Below, one piece after another: positions 8,608 through 17,032 of a DNA stretch of 20,001 nt. A model generated the notes under the pieces. The model saw only the letters and a program-made list of their open reading frames with translations, made no database searches and had not been told where the DNA came from. A program made the translations under genes and the position numbers. Position 1 is the first letter of the stretch. Each line of letters starts with the position of its first letter. This DNA comes from JBKJUK01 sp046590705 (GTDB lineage: Bacteria; Acidobacteriota; Thermoanaerobaculia; Gp7-AA8). The DNA lies in assembly GCA_046590705.1 (NCBI GenBank), contig JBKJUK010000012.1, positions 1 to 20,001 on the forward strand. The letters run 5' to 3'.

Positions 8608-9688
8608 TCAAATTCCCTGTACCGCGGATCCGCGCGATCACGCCGGTGGAGTTACCTCGACCACACCGCTCGTCGTAACGATGCAACGCTTCAGCTCCTC
8701 CCGCATCACGGGCCTCCTCCAGCGCCACCTTGATCACGCCGGGATTCAGCCGCGTGTCGAGAGGCCCGCCAGACTTCACCCATCCCGCAGAAGTCGATGT
8801 GCGAGACGAACTGGTACGAGGATGCTGCTTGAAGAAACGCCACATCTCGGCCGTCGCATCGAAGTCCTTGATCGTCTTTCCGACGAACCACTCCGGCAAT
8901 TCGGCACCACCGGGCCAGGTATGGCCGCCGTCGCGCAGCGTATAGAGCACCACGGTCGCGTCGTTCGCACACTGTTTGTACTCACGGCGTGTCACGCCGT
9001 CGCGGATCTCGACGTCCTGCGTACCTGGCGCGCACCGATTCCTGCGCGCCCAAGCGGCGCCAAACGGGAGAAAGGGCTCGAAGTGCGGTGCAACCCAGGA
9101 AGCGCCTCCGTGATACGGCGCCGCTGTGTCGCGCAGACCATGAATGCCGATCATCGGCATGGGCTGCGTCGACTTGCACCACGTCGACGGCTGCAGCAGC
9201 GCCGCTCCCACCATTCCGATCGCCGCGAAACGGTCCGGTATCCTGCACGACAACGCGAAGCTCATGCCGCCTCCGTTGGAGAGGCCGTTCGCGTAAATGC
9301 GCTTCGGATCGATGTTGTATTCGCCGCGCAATTTGTCGATGAGATCAGCGATGTACTGCACGTCGCGTTCTCCAGTCATGCGCCAGACGCGCGGACCCGC
9401 CGTGTATCGACCTGCGGGGTAGACGACGATGAACCCCTCGCGATCCGCGAGTTCGTTCCAGAGCGACACATCGCGCTGCATGGCCGGCCAGAGGCCGGCG
9501 CCGTGCAGGCTCATTACCAGTGCCGCCGGCTTCGTGCGATCGAGACTGCGCGGAACGTGGATGAGATACTCGCGCTGCTCACCGGACGACACGATCGTCC
9601 CATTGCTTCGATTTTTCGCGTAAAACGACTCGGCCTCGGTGACGGCGAGTACCGCCGGAAGCGTGAGGATCAGCATAGCGGTCTTCAT
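8597..9688 (-). CDS. Secreted LpqC/PHB-depolymerase-like (CE1) esterase with an anomalous C-terminal tail
   Basis: A 363-residue protein. The signal peptide is MKTAMLILTLPAVLAVTEA. Family motifs follow: HVPRSL, SLHGAG (oxyanion region), nucleophile elbow GLSNGG with S137, acid D187 in GLRDTAAP, and histidine H256 in DGGHTWPG. This is the alpha/beta-hydrolase layout of LpqC, PHB-depolymerase and feruloyl-esterase relatives, acting on esters outside the cytoplasm. The normal family end, a helix such as ATAEMWRFFKQHP, is reached at residue 290. The remaining 73 residues (291-363) are low-complexity and partly derive from a kinase-gene fragment (see 8722-8820), so the tail is probably not functional. 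The start ATG overlaps the permease stop as ATGA, and the end overlaps the next hydrolase start, placing it inside an operon. Confidence 0.9.
   Translation of the reverse strand: MKTAMLILTLPAVLAVTEAESFYAKNRSNGTIVSSGEQREYLIHVPRSLDRTKPAALVMSLHGAGLWPAMQRDVSLWNELADREGFIVVYPAGRYTAGPRVWRMTGERDVQYIADLIDKLRGEYNIDPKRIYANGLSNGGGMSFALSCRIPDRFAAIGMVGAALLQPSTWCKSTQPMPMIGIHGLRDTAAPYHGGASWVAPHFEPFLPFGAAWARRNRCAPGTQDVEIRDGVTRREYKQCANDATVVLYTLRDGGHTWPGGAELPEWFVGKTIKDFDATAEMWRFFKQHPRTSSSRTSTSAGWVKSGGPLDTRLNPGVIKVALEEARDAGGAEALHRYDERCGRGNSTGVIARIRGTGNLNEF
8722..8820 (-). pseudogene. Decayed Ser/Thr-kinase glycine-loop fragment fused into the esterase 3' end
   Basis: On the minus strand this piece aligns with the N-terminus of the kinase at 2525. 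From the TAC codon at 8816, 40 of 54 bases match through the codons for GMGEVWRA by hand count. After one extra base the alignment continues with DTRL and V-IKV, up to the position of the catalytic lysine. The first part (YQFVSHIDFCGMGEVWRA) lies in a different frame from the esterase; the second part (DTRLNPGVIKV) is in the esterase frame. No other kinase domain motif follows. It is best explained as the relic of a kinase gene once downstream of the esterase, mostly deleted, leaving a frameshifted scar that extended the esterase reading frame. Confidence 0.75.
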
Positions 9689-11310
9689 CGATGCCGATTC
9701 CTCGCAACGGCGAGCGGCGCCGCGGCAAGTCGCACGAATGGAACGACGAGCATCGCGACGAGGAGCAGAAAGTGACGGCGAAAGAGAATCTCAGGCAGTA
9801 ACAGCGCCAGCACGCCATAGACGGCCAGGACGCAGAGGTCCCACACGATCGCCCCGAGAATGAGCTGCTTTCGCGAAAACAACCCGCGGTCGGAGCCGCG
9901 CTGCATCACGTACATCGCCAGCATGAGTTTGAGCGCGACGAATACTGCCATCAACCACGGTATCGCGTTCAACGCCACTGAGATCCGGTGCCGGCTGTCG
10001 AAAATCCAGACCAGGGCGAAAGCGCCGACCGTGATCACTGCGAGGGTCGCGAACGCGATCCCTTTCACGGCCCAGTCGCGCCCGCTCATGGCGATGTAGA
10101 GACCCTGTACGAGTTGCTTCCACGTCGAGCCGACGAGGCCGGCGAGAATGAGAAGCCCGAGGACGATCGCGCGCGGTCGGCCCAGCGCATCCGCCACATT
10201 GCGAGCAATCTCGATGATCGGCTCCGTCGCATCCGACCCGATGAGAGCGATAGGGACAGCGACGGCAACAATCGTCCACGCGGCGAGTGTGCTGAGAAGT
10301 GCCGCCTGCCATTTCGCAACGACGAGAGCACGATCTTCGATGGGACGCGTGGCGACAAAGGGCGTAATTCCGTAGGATTCGGACACGTTCGAGCTCGATT
10401 TACCGGCGGTCGCCGCAACGAAGATCGCCATGAAGGGCGGCGCAAGGAGTGACAGGACGACGATCTCCACGACGATGACCGGGGTTTCGCGAAACAGAAA
10501 CAGAAGTGATAGCCCTGCAGGCAGTACGATCGCAACGAGCAGAGGCAACGAACGACCATACTGCCGCCACTCAAACCAGCGTTGGGCCTGAACTGCCGAC
10601 TGGAAATCAGGAAGCGCCGCAGAACGATTGAAGGCAGGCCTGAACCGCTCCGCCACGCCCCAATCGGGTACGTCGCCGCGTCGCGCCCGCCTGATCGCCG
10701 AGACCGCCGTTACGTACGCAAGAGGCAAGAACGGCGCGAGCAGTAGGAACATGGTGCTTTCCGCAGGCTTGTTCTCGAGTGCGGTAATTACCACGACGTC
10801 GATCGACACGAGCAATCCGATCGAGACCGCAATGCGCATTCCGCGAAACGGGTAGGGCATCCAGGTCAGGGCCTGTGTCCAGGCAAGCAAAGATGCCGCG
10901 AATACTGCCGGCCAGTACTTCGGTACATCGAAATCAGGAGGAAAGATGCCTACGATTCTCATCGCGAACCACACCAGCATCATGGACAGGCAGCCGTACA
11001 GCATCGGCCATCCCGCGAGCGCTGCAGAGGAGACCGGGAGCGTCAACATTCGCTGCGGATACATCGACACGCGCGAAGCGAGATCGCCGGACGTGCCGAA
11101 TGTGAACGCCGCGAGCAGATAGAAGAAGCTCGCGGCGAGCGGGAGTGGAACGAGCAGAGCGAACGTCATCTCATCGAATCCGAGGTGCGGCCGGTTCATG
11201 ACGGCGACCTTGATCGCGCCCAGCAGAAGAGGCATCGCGAGCAGAGCGACCAGCCCCCAGCGATGGCGCTGTCGGAACTCCCACGCAAATGCGGCCGCGG
11301 CAGTGTGCAT
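9685..11310 (-). CDS. ABC-2-like multi-span membrane permease
   Basis: A 541-residue, very hydrophobic protein with roughly a dozen predicted membrane spans (for example 18-38, 48-70, 100-155, 162-205, 258-305, 345-365, 385-435, 445-475, 490-530). It has no ATPase motif. It starts four bases after the stop of the ABC ATPase gene and ends in an ATGA overlap with the esterase gene, so it is almost certainly the membrane partner of that ATPase. The fold and opening (FAWEFRQRHRWGLVALL) fit ABC-2-type exporters. I do not recognise a named subfamily or substrate. The length, about twice that of a simple six-span ABC-2 subunit, suggests two fused six-span halves, so one chain may supply the whole pore (inference). 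Confidence 0.8.
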   Translation of the reverse strand: MHTAAAAFAWEFRQRHRWGLVALLAMPLLLGAIKVAVMNRPHLGFDEMTFALLVPLPLAASFFYLLAAFTFGTSGDLASRVSMYPQRMLTLPVSSAALAGWPMLYGCLSMMLVWFAMRIVGIFPPDFDVPKYWPAVFAASLLAWTQALTWMPYPFRGMRIAVSIGLLVSIDVVVITALENKPAESTMFLLLAPFLPLAYVTAVSAIRRARRGDVPDWGVAERFRPAFNRSAALPDFQSAVQAQRWFEWRQYGRSLPLLVAIVLPAGLSLLFLFRETPVIVVEIVVLSLLAPPFMAIFVAATAGKSSSNVSESYGITPFVATRPIEDRALVVAKWQAALLSTLAAWTIVAVAVPIALIGSDATEPIIEIARNVADALGRPRAIVLGLLILAGLVGSTWKQLVQGLYIAMSGRDWAVKGIAFATLAVITVGAFALVWIFDSRHRISVALNAIPWLMAVFVALKLMLAMYVMQRGSDRGLFSRKQLILGAIVWDLCVLAVYGVLALLLPEILFRRHFLLLVAMLVVPFVRLAAAPLAVARNRHR

Positions 11311-11313
11311 TCG

Positions 11314-12039
11314 TCAAACCCCGCTGATGCGCTCGACGAAGATCTCGTCGAGCGATGCACCACCGTGCGCGTCCTTGACCGCTTTCAGCGGAGCGCTTAC
11401 CACGACTTTCCCATGACGGAGCATCGTCACATGATCGGCGACCCGCTCGACCTCATCGAGGAGATGCGATGAAAACAACACCGTGCGTCCCTCGTCTGCG
11501 ATCGTGCGGAAGATAGCCCCGAGGATGTCGCGGCGCACAATGGGATCGAGTCCGGAGGATGGCTCGTCGAGCACCAGAAGCTCCGGCCGGTATGCGAGTG
11601 CGACGACGAGACCGGCGCGCGCTTTCTGTCCCTTCGAAAGCGTTTGGATCTTCGCCGCGGGATCGAGCGCGAACATCGTGCGCAACTCCGCGGCGTATGC
11701 GTCGTCCCAGCCGGGATAAAACGCCCGGGAGTAGCGCATCAACTCGTCGACGCGCATCCAGCCGGGAAGATCGTTCTCTTCCGAGAGATAGCCGATGCGC
11801 GAGAGTACGCCGACGGGATCCGCGACCGGATCGCGACCGAACACCTGCACGCTTCCCTCTTCGGCGCGCAAGAGCCCGAGAATGTGCCGAATCAGCGTCG
11901 TCTTACCGGCGCCGTTCGCGCCGACGAGGCCGTACACACCACCGCGGGGAATCATCAGGTCGACAGACGACAGCGCAGCCCGAGCACCGTAACGGCGCGT
12001 CAGATCTGAAACCGAGATCACCAGTTCTACGGTGGCCAT
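11314..12039 (-). CDS. ABC transporter ATPase, ABC-2 exporter type
   Basis: A 241-residue nucleotide-binding subunit: Walker A GANGAGKT (40-47), signature LSKGQ (134-138), Walker B LLVLDE (154-159), D-loop SGLD, switch histidine H192 in SSHLLDEV. The wording GLVGANGAGKTTLIRHILGLLRAEEGSVQVFGRD and PGWMRVDEL resembles YtrB/EcsA-like exporters. It is the first gene of the operon and is followed after 3 nt by the multi-span permease. Many relatives have a GntR regulator just upstream; none is present here. The 125-bp upstream gap contains the terminator-like hairpins of the preceding gene and no confident promoter. Confidence 0.94.
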   Translation of the reverse strand: MATVELVISVSDLTRRYGARAALSSVDLMIPRGGVYGLVGANGAGKTTLIRHILGLLRAEEGSVQVFGRDPVADPVGVLSRIGYLSEENDLPGWMRVDELMRYSRAFYPGWDDAYAAELRTMFALDPAAKIQTLSKGQKARAGLVVALAYRPELLVLDEPSSGLDPIVRRDILGAIFRTIADEGRTVLFSSHLLDEVERVADHVTMLRHGKVVVSAPLKAVKDAHGGASLDEIFVERISGV

Positions 12040-12123
12040 TGGATTGTGGTGTGAAGTAATAGTATCGCGCTTTGACTGACAGTGAGCTGTTCTTCACTTC
12101 TCGTGACGACCGTCTGGCCTGAC

Positions 12124-12178
12124 AAACCGCAACAGCGGATCACGCGCATCTCCCAAATGAAGCACTACGGAGATGCGC
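12124..12178 (-). terminator. Probable terminator hairpins at the end of the alpha/beta-hydrolase gene
   Basis: A perfect 10-bp GC-rich stem (arms 12144-12153 and 12169-12178, GCGCATCTCC) encloses a 15-nt loop that includes the TAG stop codon at 12165-12167, so one arm is coding sequence. Just beyond, on the minus strand, a second small hairpin (4-bp stem, 12127-12138) runs into TTTG. The T-run is short, so efficiency is uncertain. Position favours transcription ending before the ABC operon begins at 12039. Confidence 0.5.
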
Positions 12179-13979
12179 CGGATCGCGCGACTATCCAGTC
12201 GTAAAAGGATCCGCCGAGCGCCAGCATGTCGTAGACATCCTCACGCACGATGTATCGCTCCCCAACCAGCTTCAACGTTTCGTCAGTGAGACGCCCGAGG
12301 TAGAGCTCTCGGGATGGCAGAGCACTGGGCGGTAACGGCACGATTGAACCGACGAAGCTCGCGCGGTACTGCGGAAACCCGGCAGCAGGATCTCGAAGAT
12401 TCCATCCCCTGAAGCTGGCGATTGGTACTTTGATGATCGGCATCTGCACACCTCCACGGTCGTTGCCGTTCGCGTCGGTGACGGGCACGAGTGCCACATA
12501 CCGCGGCTTCTCGTCCAGATAAGGGTTGTAGGCGAACGGCACACCGCTGGCGCGGACGAGTGTTCCGTCCGCGACTCGAGGGTATCTACTTGGCGGTGGT
12601 TCCGTCCCCTTCTTCACCCATCCGTCAAGCGCATCGATGAGTCCGTGCGTGAGTGGCCAGTAGTTCAGGAAGTTCTGCAACTGCTGCGCATTGCGAGGCT
12701 TGGTCGGAGGGAACGCACCGCCAACGTGGCCATGACCGCTCAGCATATAGATGCGGGACGAATCAGCCGGCTCCACATCGCGCGTTCCGTCGGGCGTGGT
12801 ATGGATCAGCGAGCCGGCACGAGACCAGTACTCGTACGCTGTGTTCATGTAGAAGATCTTCGGAACGACCTTCTGCACGATTGCGCGGTCGAGCAGACCA
12901 GCGATCCTGCCGGTAACAGGATCGGTGGTGGGCAGATCAGTGAACGGGAAAACGTCGACCGGGTAGAAGGCCGGAACGATTGGCTGCGCGTCGCGCGAAG
13001 GCTGCGCGAAACGATGATTGAAGTTGCCTCGCCCGGCGCCTGCGACGTGCACGAGAAGCCCGTCGAATACCTGCCGTCCTTCTTCGTCCGCGTTGAAGCC
13101 CTCGAAGAGCATGTGCCGAAGAAAGCGCCCCGACTGAGAGATACCGAACCCGTAGGCCGTCTTCACCGGCGCGATCGAATCCTCCGAGTGTTTGAGATAC
13201 GAGACGAAATCGCGCACCGCTGCGAGTCCGGTTCCGACGATTGCCGGATTTGAAGCGGTGTAGGTGATCTCGTAAATCCTGCCCGGAACGAAGCCGCCAT
13301 CGAGAGTGATGGTCGTGTCGCTCTTGAAACGCCACCGCCTGCGCGAAATCGTACGACGGCGCGACGTCACATCGTCTCGCTCGGTGAGAGTGGCATCGCG
13401 CCGATCGGCGACCGCGTAACCCTTCCCGCCGATCGCGCCCTGGATCTGGTGACCGATCGTATGCTCCGCTGCCGGCTCTTCCACGATGAAGTCGCTGCGA
13501 ACCTTGCCGCGAATGCCCTTTGCCACCGGCGCCTCGAAACGCAGCCGCCCCGGCTCGTCGCGCACGTCGAACTGCCAGCCGAGCCAGGCCAGTGTGTAGC
13601 CGCGTTGAAACGGGAACGCATCACGGGCGGGATCGGAGAAGCGTCCCAGCCCTCCGCGGTTCGGGACCTCGAGGAAGAGAGTTTCGTTACCGCCATGTTT
13701 CGGTCGGAGCAGAACCAGGTCGGCGGAGAATCGATGACTGCTGGCGTGCTCAATATCGGCGATCACCCGGTTGTGCGGATTTGCCGGATCGATCGCAAAG
13801 TGAACCTTCGCTTCGATCCGTTCATAGCCATAGGCGATGTCCGACCGGGAAGCAATCTCGACGCGAACGACGCGCGCCTCGAGAAGCGGCGTGATTAGAA
13901 ACGTGAGGAAGAGGAAGAGGTGTGATCCACGCTTGAGCATGGATGATGATAAAGCGAAGAGCCGAATCCCTGGCGTCAT
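12165..13979 (-). CDS. Secreted alpha/beta-hydrolase-domain protein (Abhydrolase_10-like)
   Basis: A 604-residue protein resembling the family annotated simply as alpha/beta hydrolase domain protein. It has an N-terminal beta-rich part (about 36-160), then the nucleophile-elbow motif GFGISQSGRFLRHMLFEGFN with likely nucleophile S281. The SGHGHVGGAF segment (about 414-423) supplies a candidate catalytic histidine. The C-terminal part (about 440-600) contains WVKKGTEPPPSRYP and YLDEKPRYVALVP. Activity in the family is poorly defined; esterase-like hydrolysis is likely. Met14 begins MLKRGSHLFLFLTFLITPLLEA, a good signal peptide, so translation from 13940 is as plausible as from 13979; neither start has a clear ribosome-binding site. 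It is transcribed alone, divergent from the kinase at 14207, and ends in a hairpin. Confidence 0.8.
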   Translation of the reverse strand: MTPGIRLFALSSSMLKRGSHLFLFLTFLITPLLEARVVRVEIASRSDIAYGYERIEAKVHFAIDPANPHNRVIADIEHASSHRFSADLVLLRPKHGGNETLFLEVPNRGGLGRFSDPARDAFPFQRGYTLAWLGWQFDVRDEPGRLRFEAPVAKGIRGKVRSDFIVEEPAAEHTIGHQIQGAIGGKGYAVADRRDATLTERDDVTSRRRTISRRRWRFKSDTTITLDGGFVPGRIYEITYTASNPAIVGTGLAAVRDFVSYLKHSEDSIAPVKTAYGFGISQSGRFLRHMLFEGFNADEEGRQVFDGLLVHVAGAGRGNFNHRFAQPSRDAQPIVPAFYPVDVFPFTDLPTTDPVTGRIAGLLDRAIVQKVVPKIFYMNTAYEYWSRAGSLIHTTPDGTRDVEPADSSRIYMLSGHGHVGGAFPPTKPRNAQQLQNFLNYWPLTHGLIDALDGWVKKGTEPPPSRYPRVADGTLVRASGVPFAYNPYLDEKPRYVALVPVTDANGNDRGGVQMPIIKVPIASFRGWNLRDPAAGFPQYRASFVGSIVPLPPSALPSRELYLGRLTDETLKLVGERYIVREDVYDMLALGGSFYDWIVARSGASP

Positions 13980-14206
13980 GATCAGAAGGAGTTGGCAGCG
14001 TTTGGATTGACCGCTGCAAATAGCGAATGACTTGACGGCTCCACAGGAGAGCTGATTCCAGGACGACCCGTCATCGCGCGTCGAAAAACAAAGAGATGAC
14101 CCTCAATCTCGCGTACGCCTGCCGTGCAGCGATCCAACGCTGCTACCATCGATTCGATGAGCACACGCATCTACCCGATTGAGGTGGCGAACGGAGAATC
14201 CTTGAA
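13980..14206. promoter_or_regulatory. Divergent intergenic region with two related dyads
   Basis: The 227-bp gap between the hydrolase (minus) and the kinase (plus) must hold both promoters. It contains two dyads with the same arms, GCAGCG and CGCTGC, at 13995-14017 and 14126-14143. The first spacer contains TTGGAT and the second is ATCCAA, its reverse complement, so the two sites are also inverted copies of each other about 130 bp apart. A further small dyad (CATCGATTCGATG) lies at about 14147-14159. The first two could be operator half-sites for one regulator or pair into a large loop. No protein-coding content is convincing here. Confidence 0.35.
14193..14198 (+). promoter_or_regulatory. 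Shine-Dalgarno candidate for the kinase gene
   Basis: GGAGAA lies eight bases before the ATG at 14207 and supports that start. The in-frame ATG at 14240 gives the more typical family N-terminus but has no comparable site ahead of it. Confidence 0.45.
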
Positions 14207-16924
14207 ATGGTCCTCCCTCCGCCACAATCCCTATACGAGATGATACTCAGTTCCGGCAGCCGCCTTGGCCCATACGAGATCGTCGGCGCGCTCGGTGCGG
14301 GAGGTATGGGCGAGGTGTTCCGCGCCCGCGATACCCGTCTCGAGCGCAACGTCGCGATCAAGATTCTGCCGGCAGCGTTTGCTCATAATTCGAATTTTCG
14401 GGCGCGATTCGACCGTGAAGCCAAAACCATATCGCAGCTCAATCACCCTCATATCTGCCAGATTTACGACGTCGGAGAATCGGGACCAGACACAGATTCT
14501 GGTGCGCTTCGGTCGTCGTCACCATCGACTCTTTACCTGGTGATGGAGCTGCTCGACGGCGAAACACTCTCCGACCGCCTCGCGAGAGGTCCTCTGCCGC
14601 TCGCGGACGTTCTGCGCTACGGCTCACAGATTGCTGCCGCGCTGGCCGCCGCTCATCGCGCAGGCATCGTTCACCGTGATCTGAAGCCTGGCAACATTAT
14701 GATCACGAAAGCGGGCGCGAAGCTGCTCGACTTCGGACTCGCAAAGCTTGTAGCTGAGCCCACAATCGAGGCCGATGCCCCGACCGAACATCACAAGCCG
14801 CTGACCGCAGAAGGAACAATCCTCGGTACGTTTCAGTACATGGCGCCTGAACAGCTGGAAGGTACCGAGGCCGATCCGCGAACTGACATCTTCGCGCTCG
14901 GAGTCGTACTTTACGAGATGGCTTCGGGCCGGCGCGCCTTCGCTGGAAAGACCAGAACCTCGCTGATCGCTGCAATCGTCGCGAGCAGTCCCACTCCTCT
15001 CAAAGAATTCCAGCCGCTGACGCCGCCGCAACTCGAACACGTCATCTTCAAGTGTCTCGAGAAGGACCCTGACCAGCGATGGCAGTCCACGCACGACATC
15101 TCCGAAGAGCTGAAATGGATCTCCAGCGGTGGTACTACAGCGACTGCACAAGCTGGTACCCGAACACGACGGAGAGCGGCCGCGCTGATGATGCTTCTGC
15201 TCGTTGGCGGCGTCGCTCTGGGCGCACTGATCACTTCGTTCCTGCGACGTGACCAACAGCCGCTCGTTTACTCGTCGATTCTCGGGCCGAAAGGAGTCGA
15301 GATCGGGACTGCAGGAGAGCAGCGTACGGTGCTTTCCCCCGACGGACGCTCGCTTGCCTTCGTCGGCCGCGAAGCGAAGGGCAAGCAGCGCATCTGGATT
15401 CGATCAATGGACAGCCATGAGGCGCGCGCGATCGTCGGTACCGAGGACGGATTCCATCTCTTCTGGTCGCCTGACAACAGATCGATCGGGTTCTTTGCGA
15501 ACGGAAAACTAAAGACCGTATCCCTCAATGGCAGCCCGCCCATCACGCTGTGCGACGTTCTCGGCAATCCTCGCGGTGGCGCGTGGAATCAGGAAGGGGT
15601 CATCCTGTTCGCACCTGGCTCACTCGCTCCGTTACACCGGATCAATGCTTCTGGCGGCCGGTCGTCCGCGGTAACGAAATTCGACACGCAACGCGGCGAG
15701 AACACCCATCGCTGGCCGCGGTTCCTGCCGGATGGAAAGAGCTTTCTGTACATGGCGGGATCGAATGCAGCCGCCGAAAACAGTGACCTGAACGCGATCT
15801 ACGCTTCAAGCCTCGGTTCCGTAGAACGCAAGCTGATCCTCCACACGCGGTATCACGTCGAGTATGCGGACGGAAAGCTTCTGTTCGTCAGGGGCAACAC
15901 ACTCTTCGCGCAGCGTTTCGATCCTTCGAAGCTCGAGTTGGAAGGAGATCCTGTTGAAATCGCAGAAGGAATCTTTACCGACTCTAATACTTTCGCCGCT
16001 GCGTTCAGCGCTTCCGCTGAAGACAGGCTGCTGTACGTGACCGGTATCGAGAAGCGCAAGGCCGAGTTGCTATGGATCGACGCTGCCGGGAAGGAACTCG
16101 CGAAGGTCTTGCAGCCGGGCGAGTACGGGCGCTGGTCAGTGTCTCCCAACGGAAAGACCGTCGCGATTTCGATCATCGATCCCTCGGCAGGCGAGAATAT
16201 CTGGCTGCAGGATCTGGAACGAGGAACCCTCACACCCCTGAACACCGGAGGCTCTGCATCGGACCCGGTCTGGTCGCCAGACGGGAAAAGAATCGCCTAT
16301 ACCGGTTCGCAACGTCAGCTGCTCGTGCAAAGCGTCGAGAGTGATGCAAAGGCTGAGGAAATCTGGATCCCGCGGGGATGGGCCGGACCTACCGGCTGGT
16401 CGCCAGACGGAACTCAGCTCGCAGTCACAACTTTCGATGCGGCCAGTGCGAAAAATTACGACGTGGTTCTATTGCCACTGGGCCCGAATCCTCGGCCGAT
16501 TCCAATCGCGACTACCATGGCCGAGGAGTATGCGGGCAGCTTCTCACCGGATGGTCGCTGGCTGTCGTACGTTTCAAAAGCTTCAGGGCGGCACGAACTG
16601 TACGTCATCTCGAGGGACCTTCAACACCGGCAGCAGATATCGGTCGGAGGCGGAGGCCGTATGATCTGGAGATCCCTGCGCGAGATCTGGTATGACGCCT
16701 ACGACGGAAGGGTTCTCTCGGTCACCGTGGAGGAACTCAACGGCAGGCTGCAGGTCTCGACGCCGCGTCTGCTGTTTACGGATAAACAGCTGACGGGATT
16801 TCGGGCCGTTCCGGGCGCAGATGATCGATTTCTCGTCACCCGTCTGGTTGGCGACGAACAAGCTCCGCCTGAGACGGTACTCGTCACCAACTGGCCAGAG
16901 CTGCTGAAAGCACCGGCGCGCTAA
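14207..16924 (+). CDS. PknB-type Ser/Thr protein kinase with transmembrane segment and TolB/WD40-like propeller
   Basis: A complete 905-residue receptor-type kinase. Kinase motifs: GAGGMGEV (30-37), K52 in VAIK, HRDLKPGN with D158, DFG (175-177), APE (213-215), all intact. After the kinase domain a basic run and a hydrophobic span (about 324-345) cross the membrane. The rest is a TolB/WD40-like propeller with repeated motifs such as LSPDGRSLAF, WSPDNRSIGF, WSPDGKRIAY, WSPDGTQLAV and FSPDGRWLSY. It is closely related in wording to the kinase at 1-2525. Family members usually open near MILSSGSRLGPYEI, so Met12 (14240) is an alternative start; the ribosome-binding site favours 14207. It is divergent from the hydrolase gene and followed after 108 bp by the ankyrin gene, perhaps as a two-gene unit. 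Its signal and substrates are unknown. Confidence 0.95.
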   Translation: MVLPPPQSLYEMILSSGSRLGPYEIVGALGAGGMGEVFRARDTRLERNVAIKILPAAFAHNSNFRARFDREAKTISQLNHPHICQIYDVGESGPDTDSGALRSSSPSTLYLVMELLDGETLSDRLARGPLPLADVLRYGSQIAAALAAAHRAGIVHRDLKPGNIMITKAGAKLLDFGLAKLVAEPTIEADAPTEHHKPLTAEGTILGTFQYMAPEQLEGTEADPRTDIFALGVVLYEMASGRRAFAGKTRTSLIAAIVASSPTPLKEFQPLTPPQLEHVIFKCLEKDPDQRWQSTHDISEELKWISSGGTTATAQAGTRTRRRAAALMMLLLVGGVALGALITSFLRRDQQPLVYSSILGPKGVEIGTAGEQRTVLSPDGRSLAFVGREAKGKQRIWIRSMDSHEARAIVGTEDGFHLFWSPDNRSIGFFANGKLKTVSLNGSPPITLCDVLGNPRGGAWNQEGVILFAPGSLAPLHRINASGGRSSAVTKFDTQRGENTHRWPRFLPDGKSFLYMAGSNAAAENSDLNAIYASSLGSVERKLILHTRYHVEYADGKLLFVRGNTLFAQRFDPSKLELEGDPVEIAEGIFTDSNTFAAAFSASAEDRLLYVTGIEKRKAELLWIDAAGKELAKVLQPGEYGRWSVSPNGKTVAISIIDPSAGENIWLQDLERGTLTPLNTGGSASDPVWSPDGKRIAYTGSQRQLLVQSVESDAKAEEIWIPRGWAGPTGWSPDGTQLAVTTFDAASAKNYDVVLLPLGPNPRPIPIATTMAEEYAGSFSPDGRWLSYVSKASGRHELYVISRDLQHRQQISVGGGGRMIWRSLREIWYDAYDGRVLSVTVEELNGRLQVSTPRLLFTDKQLTGFRAVPGADDRFLVTRLVGDEQAPPETVLVTNWPELLKAPAR

Positions 16925-17023
16925 CGTCGCGAGCTGGTCAAAGGAGTCAGGCAGCGGCGCGTTTCCGAGCTTCCGGCTGCGACAATGCTAAGCTCCTTGC
17001 GTAACTCATTTTGAGGTTTCGCC

Positions 17024-17028
17024 GGAGG
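17024..17028 (+). promoter_or_regulatory. Shine-Dalgarno for the ankyrin-repeat gene
   Basis: A strong GGAGG lies four bases before the ATG at 17033 and fixes that start. The rest of the 108-bp gap after the kinase stop shows no clear terminator or promoter. Confidence 0.75.
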
Positions 17029-17032
17029 TTCG

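Noticed and set aside
12051..12097. Six-base inverted repeat GTGAAG/CTTCAC before the ABC ATPase gene
   Set aside because: Too short and too widely spaced to separate from chance.
13982..14170. 62-codon minus-strand frame in the divergent intergenic region
   Set aside because: No recognisable motif or ribosome-binding site; it spans both dyads and probably the promoters.
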